In this document: positions 11,329 to 21,148 of the stretch, piece by piece
Layout of the letters: each line of letters starts with the position of its first letter
How positions within the stretch are numbered: the stretch's first letter is position 1
Origin: Jackrogersella multiformis
Taxonomy: Eukaryota; Ascomycota; Sordariomycetes; Xylariales; Hypoxylaceae
DNA length: 64,000 nt
Direction: 5' to 3'
NCBI GenBank assembly: GCA_902806575.1
Contig: CADCXD010000018.1
Coordinates: 2,480,001 to 2,544,000, forward strand
The notes under the pieces: generated by a model
What the model saw: the letters and a program-made list of their open reading frames with translations, nothing else
The model's database searches: none
What the model was told of the DNA's origin: nothing
Translations under genes and position numbers: made by a program

Positions 11329-13405
11329 CTATGCAAGTATAATCTGCTCTCGTGGCCTAGAGCGCCAGGTATCCGGAACATTCAGTTCAGCAAGTCCACA
11401 CCGGTGATAAATATTGCCTCCTTCACACGCAGCAACAATAGCCAAGAAATGACCATTTGTCTCACGACCTAGAACGAGAAAACAGGACTCCTCCATCCCC
11501 AGAAAAGTATATTCGGTTGTACCTTCGGAAAAGTCAGACCATGTATCGATCAGTACCTCAGCACCAGTATCTCCTGCATCGTACACCTCTTCCCCCTTGA
11601 GGATGCAGCATGAAACTAGGAGCCGGGTGTATGAAGTATCAGCATCCCATTCGACCAGTCCTTCTGGTTTGTCGAAATAAACAACACTGTCCAGGTCAAC
11701 AGCGCCGGTGATAGACATCCAGGACCAGGTTGGAAAGCCTTGTATAGTTGTTCGTTCTCCCGGAGACACCGCCTTCCACAATAGCCAAATCACCAGGTTT
11801 GATTTCCAAATGCCGAAGTGACACTCATCACCGAACCTATCCGAGAGAAAGTCGACAACACCGCCGATGGCCAGTGGCCTGTCTTCTGCGAAGCCGAGCT
11901 CGCGAAGAGTGTACTGCTCTACAATCTCTCGCCAAATATTGTCGAGTTCGCCTCCCTTCGTATCAACAAACAGGCCTCTCTCTAAGGCTTGATTATTGGC
12001 TACGCTATCAATAATTCTCCGCGGCTGCACCGTCGACATCTGGTAGTCTATAGCGCTCCAGGATCTTTTCATCACGTTCTTAGTTCGACATCGAATGAAC
12101 GGCTCGAGGTCTCCAAATACGAGTAGTCGTGGAGGGAGCAGCGCCTCCTGAAACGTCCAGCCTCTCTTATTAAGAGGGAAAATATTGGTTCTGTGGGCAT
12201 GCACTGGCGCGAGGGTGACGCTGTGAAGGTTATTAGAACCCCGTCCATCTTCGGGCCCGAGAGCGACATTGACAGTGCAGGAAACGTGTTTCGTATTAAA
12301 CGTCGAGGTGTTGTTAAGAAAACTTTCAGAGACAGAGCTAGATGTGGCTGCGGCGATGGTGACAAAGGCATTTTGATAAATGGCGCCCATCTGGCTGATT
12401 TCTTGTTTCTTATCCTCCGGGTCGTCTTGGACAATGCATAATGCGTCGATCCATAGGTATCTTAGCCCTAATAGATGCGTTACGTGAACCGCTTCTTTGA
12501 GTGCCTGTGGAAGCGAACTGCTGTCTGTACTCTCTACTTGAAGAGTGTTAAGATTTTCTTTCATCAATTGCAACGGCTGTGGTCCTCCCCAGCAATAGCT
12601 TAAGGCGGCATACTGTCCTGTCTGAACTCCTTTGGTGGTTACAAGAAGATGAACTTGCGGAAATAGCTTTCCATTCCCACTGATGTGCAAAACCCGTGAC
12701 GGAAGGGGTGTCGGGTCCGAGGGTTGGCATTGAGGATGTGACGTTCTACAGTGTTCGAGTAAAGCCTTTATGTCATTTGCCCAATCTGATATTGAGCCAT
12801 TCCATTCCACGGGCCGAAAATTAGTAAACGATGCAACTGGACTATCTTGTTATCTTGAGTCAGCCGCTAGGTCTAAAAACATTACACAAAGCCTCAAGCA
12901 CGCGAGTTGTGACATTACCTTTGGGGACGACTAGTCTTAACGGTCGGGATGCTTGCCACTTGGTACGTCCATCATCTGATTCTACGCTGACAGTTATTCT
13001 ATCAATACCCTTGGTTTGACTCGAGTCTTGACCTAGCGTAAGAGGCTCAAGATTGGCGATCGATCCATCTAACCCAATAAAGTATTGTTGTCGTATAGGA
13101 CGGCTGATAACCACCCAAGAAAGCCAAAGTTCGCGCTGTTTTGCTGGCTGAACCCTACCTGATGTAGGGTAAATTAGGTCGCGTAGACGGCGTACTGTGT
13201 ATACTTGGCTGGAACTTCCAAGAAGATCCTCGTTCCAGAGGTAAGTACAGAATTGGCATTCGATCCGGTCTTGAAAGGTACCAAGCTCCGAGTGCTTGAA
13301 TCTGTTAGTGGTAAGTAGTTGCGAAAAGCCCTTATCTGAAAAAAGAATACTGCACTGTTGGCATAAACCACGATTGATAGTGATGTCACCGAGGTTTTTT
13401 GACAT
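11329..13405 (-). CDS. HET-domain (heterokaryon incompatibility) protein
   Basis: HET-domain proteins act in allorecognition and can trigger regulated cell death when incompatible fungal cells fuse. Exons 13405-12919 and 12836-11329 join in frame to 664 residues across an 82-bp intron. The acceptor is TCCAG just before TTGCATCG; the AG six bases earlier breaks the frame. The HET core lies at about residues 235-390 with its three signature blocks: YAALSYCWGG, LRYLWIDALCIVQDD with MGAIYQNA, and RGWTFQEALLPPRLLVFG. The N-terminal 160 residues contain CxxC pairs (CQQC, CQFC) typical of the leader of many HET proteins. No NACHT, ankyrin or WD repeats follow, so this is a stand-alone HET protein. 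The partner locus is not visible here. Confidence 0.92.
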
Positions 13406-13924
13406 TTCTATTCGAGTGAACAGGAAGACGTTAAGCTATATGAACCACCTTCCCTGTCTTTGTGAGGAAACAGACAGGCCAGGCTCCATGATGAGACGGA
13501 GTAGGTATGCAGGACTGCCTCAGGCAGCTATTATTGATGGTGCGCCATCTACTCGAGATGGGTTGGAATTCTTACGTAATATTTGGTATGAGTACCTAAG
13601 GTATTAAATGTCCCCCTGAGCAATCTTGATCATATATTCATGTCAGAGTTACAAGCTTTAATATACAATATGAAACAAATTTCGTGACTTCTTTGTTCTA
13701 AACTAAAACCTTTGTCTCAAAAAGCTTACTATGTAATTATATAACTGGATGCTATATGCATATATGTAAAAAGGGGTAATGTATGTTGTTTTAATACTTC
13801 TGTATTGTAAATGAACAATGTGAAATAGATTGTACTTGTAAATTATATATAACTCAGCATATATCAAGTCCTTATTATCTTAAATTCACTTGGACGCATT
13901 ATTGCTCAAGCGAAGGTATGAACA
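13406..13924. other. Intergenic between HET gene and orphan gene
   Basis: Probable divergent promoter. AT-rich (13630-13900), with several TATATA and ATATGTA stretches. No gene seen. Confidence 0.45.
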
Positions 13925-14785
13925 ATGGCTTTCAAAATGTGCAACGTTCCTCAGTGGATCCTTAGAAAACGTCGTATAGAAGAAGATGAAAGCGAGGGAC
14001 TTGCCACCAAGGCTATCACTCGCTCTATGACAACTAAACGGGCTCGTTCAGGTCAAAACGAGACAAACAACGCACAACCACCACAACAATCGACCGGTCC
14101 ACTGACAACTCCAGCACAGCAACAAGTTATACAGCGAGTCCGACAGCCATCACAACAGGTTCCTCAAAAGCAAGCTCAAAACTCGGTCAATCAAATTGGG
14201 AATAACAATTCCGACCTTAGATTGTTCGCTCAGGATGCATGTTCGTCTAATGTCATCGCTAGGCCTTCGAGATTCCAAGACCTGCTTTACCCGGAGTATG
14301 ATGCTGATCCTTATAGCTCGGATAGTAGTAATATCAGCTCCACGAGCTTCTCAAGTTACGTTGAGTCTATAGATTCTACGACGTCTTCTACTAGTTTAGC
14401 CTCTACTACTAGTTTCATAGCCTTTACTACTAATTTCATAGCCTCCACTACTAGTTCCATAGCCTCTACTAGTACTACGAGTTCTGTTGACTCTAGAATC
14501 TTTCAGATGGCTATTGAAAATTTCTTAAAAGCTCAGAGATCTTATCACAGAGCCAAGAAACGACCATTCGACTTGGACGCTCTGAGAAAGACTAAAGGTT
14601 CTAGGGTCGTAAAACACGGGAACAAGAAGGCCGGCAGGTCCAATGATATCTACGAAAAAGCGCCTATTGATCCTTTTCTAGGGCGCCCAAACCTACCAGA
14701 TCCACCCGAATTTCGAGTTATTGACTGGTTAAAAGGGGCCAGCACATCATATGAGGAGCCTGTATCGCCACACACAATTATTTAA
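13925..14785 (+). CDS. Low-complexity Ser/Thr/Gln-rich protein of unknown function
   Basis: Single-exon frame of 286 residues that I do not recognise. Order of features: a short basic N-terminus (WILRKRRIEEDE ... TKRARS) that could act as a nuclear signal; a Gln/Pro/Asn-rich stretch (about 38-95); a Ser/Thr repeat zone (about 133-190) with units such as TTSFIAF and TTNFIAS; then a basic segment (RAKKRPFDLDALRKTKGSR) and an ordered-looking tail with LPDPPEFRVIDWLKG. The repeat zone reflects a degenerate 27-bp DNA repeat (ACTACTAGTTTCATAGCC-like) at about 14380-14480. ATG context is AACAATGGC, reasonable for fungi. It may be a lineage-restricted gene; expression is unproven. Confidence 0.55.
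   Translation: MAFKMCNVPQWILRKRRIEEDESEGLATKAITRSMTTKRARSGQNETNNAQPPQQSTGPLTTPAQQQVIQRVRQPSQQVPQKQAQNSVNQIGNNNSDLRLFAQDACSSNVIARPSRFQDLLYPEYDADPYSSDSSNISSTSFSSYVESIDSTTSSTSLASTTSFIAFTTNFIASTTSSIASTSTTSSVDSRIFQMAIENFLKAQRSYHRAKKRPFDLDALRKTKGSRVVKHGNKKAGRSNDIYEKAPIDPFLGRPNLPDPPEFRVIDWLKGASTSYEEPVSPHTII
14380..14480 (+). repeat. Degenerate ~27-bp minisatellite inside the orphan gene
   Basis: Units built on ACTACTAGTTTCATAGCC recur about four times with point differences. All keep the reading frame, producing the Ser/Thr-rich peptide repeat. Confidence 0.7.
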
Positions 14786-15085
14786 TAACATCTAGTTATT
14801 ATTGAGGGTCCTAAACGACTATTATCTAACTAGCTTTGTAAGTTTCTTCGTTTACTGTTTTCGGATCACTAAAATCAAGACCACGTAAGACGTCGCTGAA
14901 CGTTATATGAGGTTGGTTTACAGGTTAGGCTCATGCGGAGTACGTCAGAATACATATGTATAGTTTAATTGAGTTTGTAGTTATTGTTTATTAGATGATC
15001 TGAAACATAATGTGCACCGTGAAAATTGTCTGAAATTTTTGTTAAACCCTTAACAGTCTAACCGTACAAATGTGTTTGCAATCCA
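14786..15085. other. Convergent intergenic, orphan gene / GRS1
   Basis: Three hundred bases of AT-rich sequence shared by two 3' ends. Nothing else seen. Confidence 0.4.
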
Positions 15086-17152
15086 TTACGACTCTTCTTG
15101 GCCTTCATTCGAAAACCGAGGCAATCTCTGGGAGATAAGTTCCCACGTCTCAACACCATCTATCAGATTCTTGACTGCATGGATAACTTCGTCTTCCGGT
15201 CCTCGAATTTGTTCCATGGTATCCCGTTCTCTAAGAGTAACCGTGCCGTCGACCAGTGTTTGGAAATCGACAGTTATGCCTAGTGGCGTCCCGAGTTCGT
15301 CGTTCCTAGCGTATCTCTTTCCAATAGATGCATTGGATGAGTCAACATTATTAGAAATTCCCAGAACCCGAAGTCGAGTCGATAGGTTCTGAACCAGTGG
15401 TATGAACTGAGACTGGTTTGAAAGAGGGACCACTAGGACTTTGATTGGAGCCACGGCAGGAGGCAGAGATAGTACCTCCACAACAGTTAGCATACCAAAA
15501 ACGGCTTAAGTAGATGTTAATAATTGAAACTTACTGCTCTAGCAACATCATTTTGTCGGTGCCAGTAAACTTGCTCGAGGAGGCTATATAAGATGCGGCC
15601 GATGCCAAACGAAGGTTCGATAACATTTGGGGTATATTCACGAGTGGTCAAGGTGCGAGTCACCCGAGATATGGTCAAGAGTTTGCTTGAAAGCTTTACT
15701 GTAGTTGTGCCGTCTAACAAAGCTGGTGTGTCAATTGTCACCACCCCTTCCTTACTGAGTTCAACAGCTAGAACCTCGAGTGAAGTTTGATCTAGAGCTT
15801 CGACGGCTGTCTGGATCGTCTTCGCGTCTCGCTTGAAATGCGGCCCAACAAGTTTTTTGTCAAGAGTTGCCTGCCATTCATCAACCTTAATCGGCTCAGG
15901 AAGAGCTTGTTTCACTACCAAGGGAGCACCTGTATATTGGGAGTGGACTGTCAGGTCGTAAGCGCTTCTATCAGCACAGCCCACACATTCGATCCAGCCG
16001 TAGCTTGTTAAAAGCTCAGCATCCCAGCAGTCGCAAGCATAGTGTGCCATCTCATTGTCCAGATGTTGTCTGAATCGAATTTTTGAAGGGCTGACTCCAA
16101 TCTTCAGAAGAAACAACATGACTCTTGCGAGAAAGTAGCCAAGAGTTTCGTTATCGATGACCTTGGACGTGACAGCTTGCCCCACTGCCACGATTTGAGG
16201 TGTTGTTTTGCCAGCAAGTTGCGTTTCCCTGTCAAGCAAGGGTAGTTTGACTTCGCTAACCTGGGTGAACCTGGCATGTCCTTTCTGCTGAGGGTCGACG
16301 TAGTGTTCGATCTCGGCCATCAGAAATTCCCTCACTCGGAGGAGTCCAGACCGAGGCGAAATTTCATTCCTATAAGACTTGCCAATGCTAGCGGAAGCAA
16401 ATGGCATTGAGCCTTGGTTGTAGTCAAGCAACTTCTTGAAATTCAGGAATTGCCCCTGAGCTGTTTCCGGGCGAAGGAAAACCGGAGCCGCTGCACTCGG
16501 ACCTATGGTGGACTTGAACATCAAGTTGAAAGGGATTGGTGGAAGGACTTCGCCATTGCCATCCGGATTCCGAATATCGAGTCGCTTAATGAGATCACCG
16601 AGCTCAGATCCGTCATAGTTATCAATCCATATAGCGGAAATATGTTAGCTATAAGTGGGGTAGGGGATGAACGAGGTTGGGAGTTACCTTGGCGAGGATG
16701 TTGTTATATTCGGCGATGGTCGACTTATCAAGTTTCGGTGAATCATTCGATGGCCCATTCACTCCACGTGAAAGACGTGATTCAAGGACACTCCCAACTA
16801 GATGATCCGTTCGTAGATATTCACCCTTGGTGGGGTCCTTACACATCCAATCCGCAAACTTGTCAACATGACCGCTAGTTTGTAGAACGACTTCTGGGGT
16901 GATGACGGGGCAATCTAGCTCTAACATATTCTCCTCAAGAACGAAGTGTTTCCTCCAAGCATCCACGATGTTAGCCTGTAAGGCACATCCTGGTGGTCCG
17001 TAGTCGTAAAGGCCTCGGTTATCACCTTTGAAATTAGCAGATAGCCGATAAATTTCAAATGATTCCGTGAAGAAGAAACGTCGCTTTATCACGGATTCGA
17101 AGAGCGATCTGTCGAAACGGTCGCCTTTTAGCGTAGTTATTTGAGGAGCCAT
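15086..17152 (-). CDS. GRS1: Glycyl-tRNA synthetase
   Basis: Class II aminoacyl-tRNA synthetase that charges tRNA-Gly in the cytosol, and in fungi usually also in mitochondria. Exons 17152-16688, 16626-15535 and 15475-15086 give 648 residues, close to the usual 650-690. Motif 1 region: PEVVLQTSGHVDKF. Motif 2 region: FLRPETAQGQFLNF. FRQHLDNEMAHYACDCWD lies mid-protein. Motif 3: EPSFGIGRILYSL. The C-terminal anticodon-binding domain begins VLSLPPAVAPIKVLVVPLS. The downstream intron (15476-15534) is canonical. The upstream one (16627-16687) has no AG at the position the protein requires; see the separate entry. An in-frame stop nine codons before the ATG argues against a long upstream non-AUG mitochondrial leader in the same exon, unlike the yeast arrangement. 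Confidence 0.93.
16627..16687 (-). other. GRS1 intron 1 with non-AG 3' splice site
   Basis: The donor GTAACT follows the codons for ILAK. The conserved continuation IDNYDGSELG resumes at 16626, directly after TATATGG. The branch-like GCTAAC lies about 16 bases upstream of that point, a normal spacing. The only upstream AG (TTATAG) leads into an in-frame TAA. The next AG downstream would delete IDNYDGSE. The apparent intron therefore ends in GG (or TG with the G reassigned). Confidence 0.65.
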
Positions 17153-17588
17153 GATACGAGGGTTGTTATAGAACTTTTAGGAGCTTCCATACAATATGGG
17201 AATCTTATTTTGAGTAGAAAGCTATGAAGATTGGTGAGCTCTCTAACAATTGATAATACCGGGCTAAAAACTGAATGAAGCCTTAGGCGATCTATACCTA
17301 GGTATGTTGTACAATAACCTTGCCCTTACTTGACTCACACTACGTGCCCACCTACATAAATTGAATGCATGTTGGTTCTTTTACGATGCGCGACGTCGAA
17401 AGCGGGGTGAGTCATGCAGCCTGACCCCTTTCTCTGATTTTCATCGGGGTTCTAGTGAGGATAAACCCCCATTGTCTCAGCACAGCTTTATTACTATTTC
17501 GCCGTATAAGCTAGTGAACGAAGAAAACATAACATACGGTATGTTCAAACATGCAGCAACTTAACTTTCCATAATGATGATGAAGTTT
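17153..17588. other. Intergenic upstream of GRS1
   Basis: GRS1 promoter region plus the 3' flank of the DUF3176-like gene. A CCTAGG motif lies at about 17297. No supportable gene. Confidence 0.4.
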
Positions 17589-19823
17589 TCAGCCCTGTTT
17601 AGTCCGTAACTCCAGCCCGCATCCTGTATCTTCAAACCTAACCGTCATTACTTTGACAGCCTCCTCTAAATATCCATTCCTATCAGCATGTCTAAGTTGT
17701 GCTCGAGTCTCGGCGTCGACGGAAAGCGTGAGTGTAGCGATCATATCGGTCTTCCAAGGGTCCAAGTGTAGCCTGCGTGTCTCTAGGATCGACCACAGGC
17801 TGAAAACCAAGCCAAGGACCGAGGTTAATAACGGAAGAATCATGTATGGCCATTCTACCCGAATGTGAATTACCCACTCCTGGCTGGCTCCAGGATTCGT
17901 CACGTTCGAGATGTCGCGTATCTAGTTTGAGACGGCTTAGGCAACTTGATCGAATGTAGCCGAGAGGTTGTCGGTTTGGTATAAAGCCTGAGCCACCGGT
18001 GTTATTACTTTATTGTCACCCCCGAACGGCCAAGTCATTTTTGAGTTCAGAAGCTGTTCGTTGACAAATCGAACTGTGCTGCCAACTGTGTTCTCCGTCA
18101 ACCTGAACCTTCGGGTCATATTTTCGGACAGTGCATATTTCTCGATCTCCTCTTCAGGTATGAGTAACTCGAGATCACTCCGTTGGAAATCTCCACTCAT
18201 AGAGTAGAGTGAATAATTATTCCACCTTTCATAAGCATCGAAACCACTACGCCTCCCGATATCACGGTAGGAATTAAAGTCCCGGTTTGCCCAGGAGGCT
18301 ATGATGCGTTCCGTCAGGACTCCGTGCTCGACGGCGGATTTGTATGCATTGGTGCAGAAATATAGAGCACACTCAGTCGCTGAGATAGGCGTTTCGTTCC
18401 ATGTGAGGTTTCCTGTTTCATAGTCCGCTGCAGCTTTCAATATTTGTACCGCTGCGATTGTAGTGTTCAAATGTCGAAATGAGAGAGTAGACTGGGCGTT
18501 CGTAAATGTCGTAGCAACCAGATAGGCAGCCGTAGAGAAAAGAACTTTGCCATGTGCTATTTCGGGGTTAAAATCGCTCCAATTCGTAATGTTAAGATGA
18601 GGCAAGGAATAACTCGTATAATCGCCCATGAGCCCTTCGGTATGTGTGGAAAGCGTCCCCAAGTTAGTTCCATACTCAGTATAACGTCGCAAGTAGGTCG
18701 TGATGTTATTGCATGCACTACAAACTGCCAATGAAGTAAATATTGGCCATGTACAGTTCGCAGTAGGGCAGGCGACTGAGGCAGTATGTTTAGCGTTGTT
18801 TGAATTATAAAACCCATTATTGAAAGATGATATTATTCCAAGGTCCGGTAGAAATGAATATGGACCAAGACCTACGGTCAAATTAGAGGGCGTCAGCCGT
18901 ACACCAAATGTGGGCGTCGAGCCATCGCCGGTGTACGAACCTACGTCGAGGGTCTCGCTTCGACCCAGCTGAGTTCCTGAGAAGTCGACACTGGAGTCCA
19001 TCTGTCCAGAGAGGGATATCACGGCTTGCAGGAATGGTTCGAACCCCATTAAAGTTATTGTGACGACTGCGCCGATAGTCACCCAGTGGCTACATAGAAG
19101 TTAGTTTTCGAGTATTAATGAAGTCCAAGATATCATAATTCACCAGGCTCGAAGCCAAATAATAAGCCACAGGCTTCCCCAGGGTCCACGGCTAGCGTCG
19201 TCGAATCTATCAAACGCAATGAGGTTGTCTGGTCGCTTCTTGAACCAGTTCCATTTGACTTGACCGAGACATGAGCTGATTGCAAATCCTAAGGAAGTTC
19301 GAGAGATAGCCCCGAGGCCTGAAACTAGGGTATTTAGAGAAAGAATGCTGTTCCATTGGTTTAATGGGCGACCGTCGACATGTACCAGGAGCACAATCAA
19401 GGTCGTCAATGCGCCAAAGCTAAGCAACAGTGCTCCAACCTCACAGTTCCAATTGCTGCCTCGCGTTGAAATTATTTGGTGTTTTGGTTTGGATGACGGT
19501 GGTAAGAGAGGTACATCAGCACCAGCCTGGGCGAGGAGGGTTGGAGGCGGTGATGCCGTTGGAGGAAGCGGTTTTCTAATAACGGTGAAGCTAGACGCAG
19601 AGTCTCCTTGAGTTATTCGCGGCGAAGACGTCGTGCATACCCCTTTCTGTTGATTGTCAAGAGTGTATGCAGCCCGGATGGAAGAGACTACATTAACACT
19701 AGCTGATGAATATCCAGCTCCGGCGTCAAGAAAGGGACACCCGCCGTCTGGATTAAATGCATCGCTCTCCGTTGGATTAAATATTTTGACTGCCATTATT
19801 ATTAATTCTGTTAGATAGAACAT
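17589..19823 (-). pseudogene. DUF3176-type membrane protein, interrupted by two stops
   Basis: Fungal integral membrane protein of the DUF3176 kind, function unknown. Exon 1 (19823-19144) and exon 2 (19089 onward) join across a 54-bp intron and read 610 residues to a TAA at 17937-17939. Three membrane segments come first (ALLLSFGALTTLIVLLVHV, a second around SGLGAISRTSLGFAISS, and IGAVVTITLMGFEPFLQAVI). A long loop follows with many N-x-S/T sites and cysteines (CPTANCTW, CSACNN). The same frame continues past the TAA and a TAG five codons later into 116 more codons. These hold the expected last membrane helix (WPYMILPLLTSVLGLVFSLW) and a polar tail. Removing both stops as an intron would need a 24-bp intron, which is implausible. 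Either stop could have arisen from CAA/CAG by C-to-T. The start could be the second Met (MAVKIFN, 19796). Confidence 0.7.
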
Positions 19824-20830
19824 AGAACCTAGACATAATACCCCAGTAGGAGGTTAAGAGCTCATAGCTCTAGATTCATGAACAAGAATACCAGAATGAA
19901 ACATTATCGTATATATACTTCTTATGTCGAGTAACCTAGTAGTTTAAACTCCGCCTCACTAGAAGTATTCAATACGCACTCTCAGCCGCCCGAGGATCTT
20001 CTGACCTGCAAGCCGGAAGTTGTGAATGAAATATTCAATCAAGCACTTCCTAATTATAATGCTCCCCCACTCGACCGGGAGTTTCTACTTTCCTGTGAAA
20101 CGGAATACCAGTGGAGCTTCTCTAACAGGATAAGAGGAGGACGACCAGAGGCATTTGAATATTTCTAATAATAGATATTTGATGTGTGAGTGGTAGGCTG
20201 CGCTGTGTAACTGCCCGGACCTCCGGAACCCCTTTTTCTTATAAGTCCCCTCAGGATCTTACTTATCCTCCTGATTACATAAGCCACCCCACATAGGCTT
20301 CCCTCTAGAATTGATATTGGCGCTGTGGGGATGCTGATGTAACCAAGGAAATAATTTATAAACTTTAAAACCTGAGAAATACAACATCAAATTACATGGA
20401 TTACTACCTCCTAGGTAATGTGGAGCAACTTATGTAATCATGAGGATAAAGTGAAATCCTGTGTTTTGAACTGAAGCTTAAAACCTTTAGAATATAACAA
20501 CCATTATCCCCATCCTACAGTAACTACCTAGGTAGGTACCTAAGGTGATAGTCTTTTATTTGAGTTCAAGTGCATTTTGACTCTGTGAGCTAAACGTTCC
20601 CGTCCACTTCACGAACTTAAAAGTTGCCATAGAATGGGTGAATTCCTACCTTACCTATCTCCTAGGTACCTAGCCTACCTAAAGGTCGGTAACCTCACCT
20701 AGGCGCATAGGAATCAATGGTTAAATTCAAATATTCATGAAGATATTCATTATAAATAACCTGGCTTGCCGCGCATTCTACCAAGACTCGTCGTCTTAGG
20801 TAATTTATCTTTGCAACAGTACAAACCGCT
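19824..20830. other. Intergenic; ancestral promoter of the 221-aa gene
   Basis: Before the retrotransposon landed, this kilobase lay directly upstream of the gene that now starts at 27369, so it probably holds that gene's original promoter and leader. A plus-strand frame without ATG (19935-20167) encodes plausible-looking peptide ending RIRGGRPEAFEYF, but no start or splice partner is clear. CCTAGG palindromes occur at about 20525-20545 and 20660-20700. Confidence 0.45.
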
Positions 20831-20835
20831 ACAGC

Positions 20836-21148
20836 TGTGACAAGGGCAATAGAGCTTGGAACTGTAGTTCAATTTTGAATAATAATTCTCTATGGTCTTA
20901 AGGTTTTTGCCTTCTTTTTCTTCTTACGAAGCGAGGCGTAATGATTTATATATATATAATTTAAATATTTCTTTAAGTGCCGTTAACGCCTTTTTAATCT
21001 TGTTAGTTTAATTTTATATATATTAATTATTTTTTTTAATTAATTTTATTTAATAGTTTTATTTTATAAGTTTTAATATATTTTATATTTATTAATTTAT
21101 ATATTTATATTAATTATTTTTTATTTTATAAAGTTTATTCGTATAATA
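20836..21148. repeat. Left LTR (313 bp)
   Basis: Aligns base for base without gaps to 27045-27357. The first ~95 bases are not RIP-mutated (TGTGACAAGGGCAATAGAGC), while the rest is converted to A/T. Differences from the right LTR are almost all C/T and G/A, with only about four transversions by eye. Confidence 0.9.
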
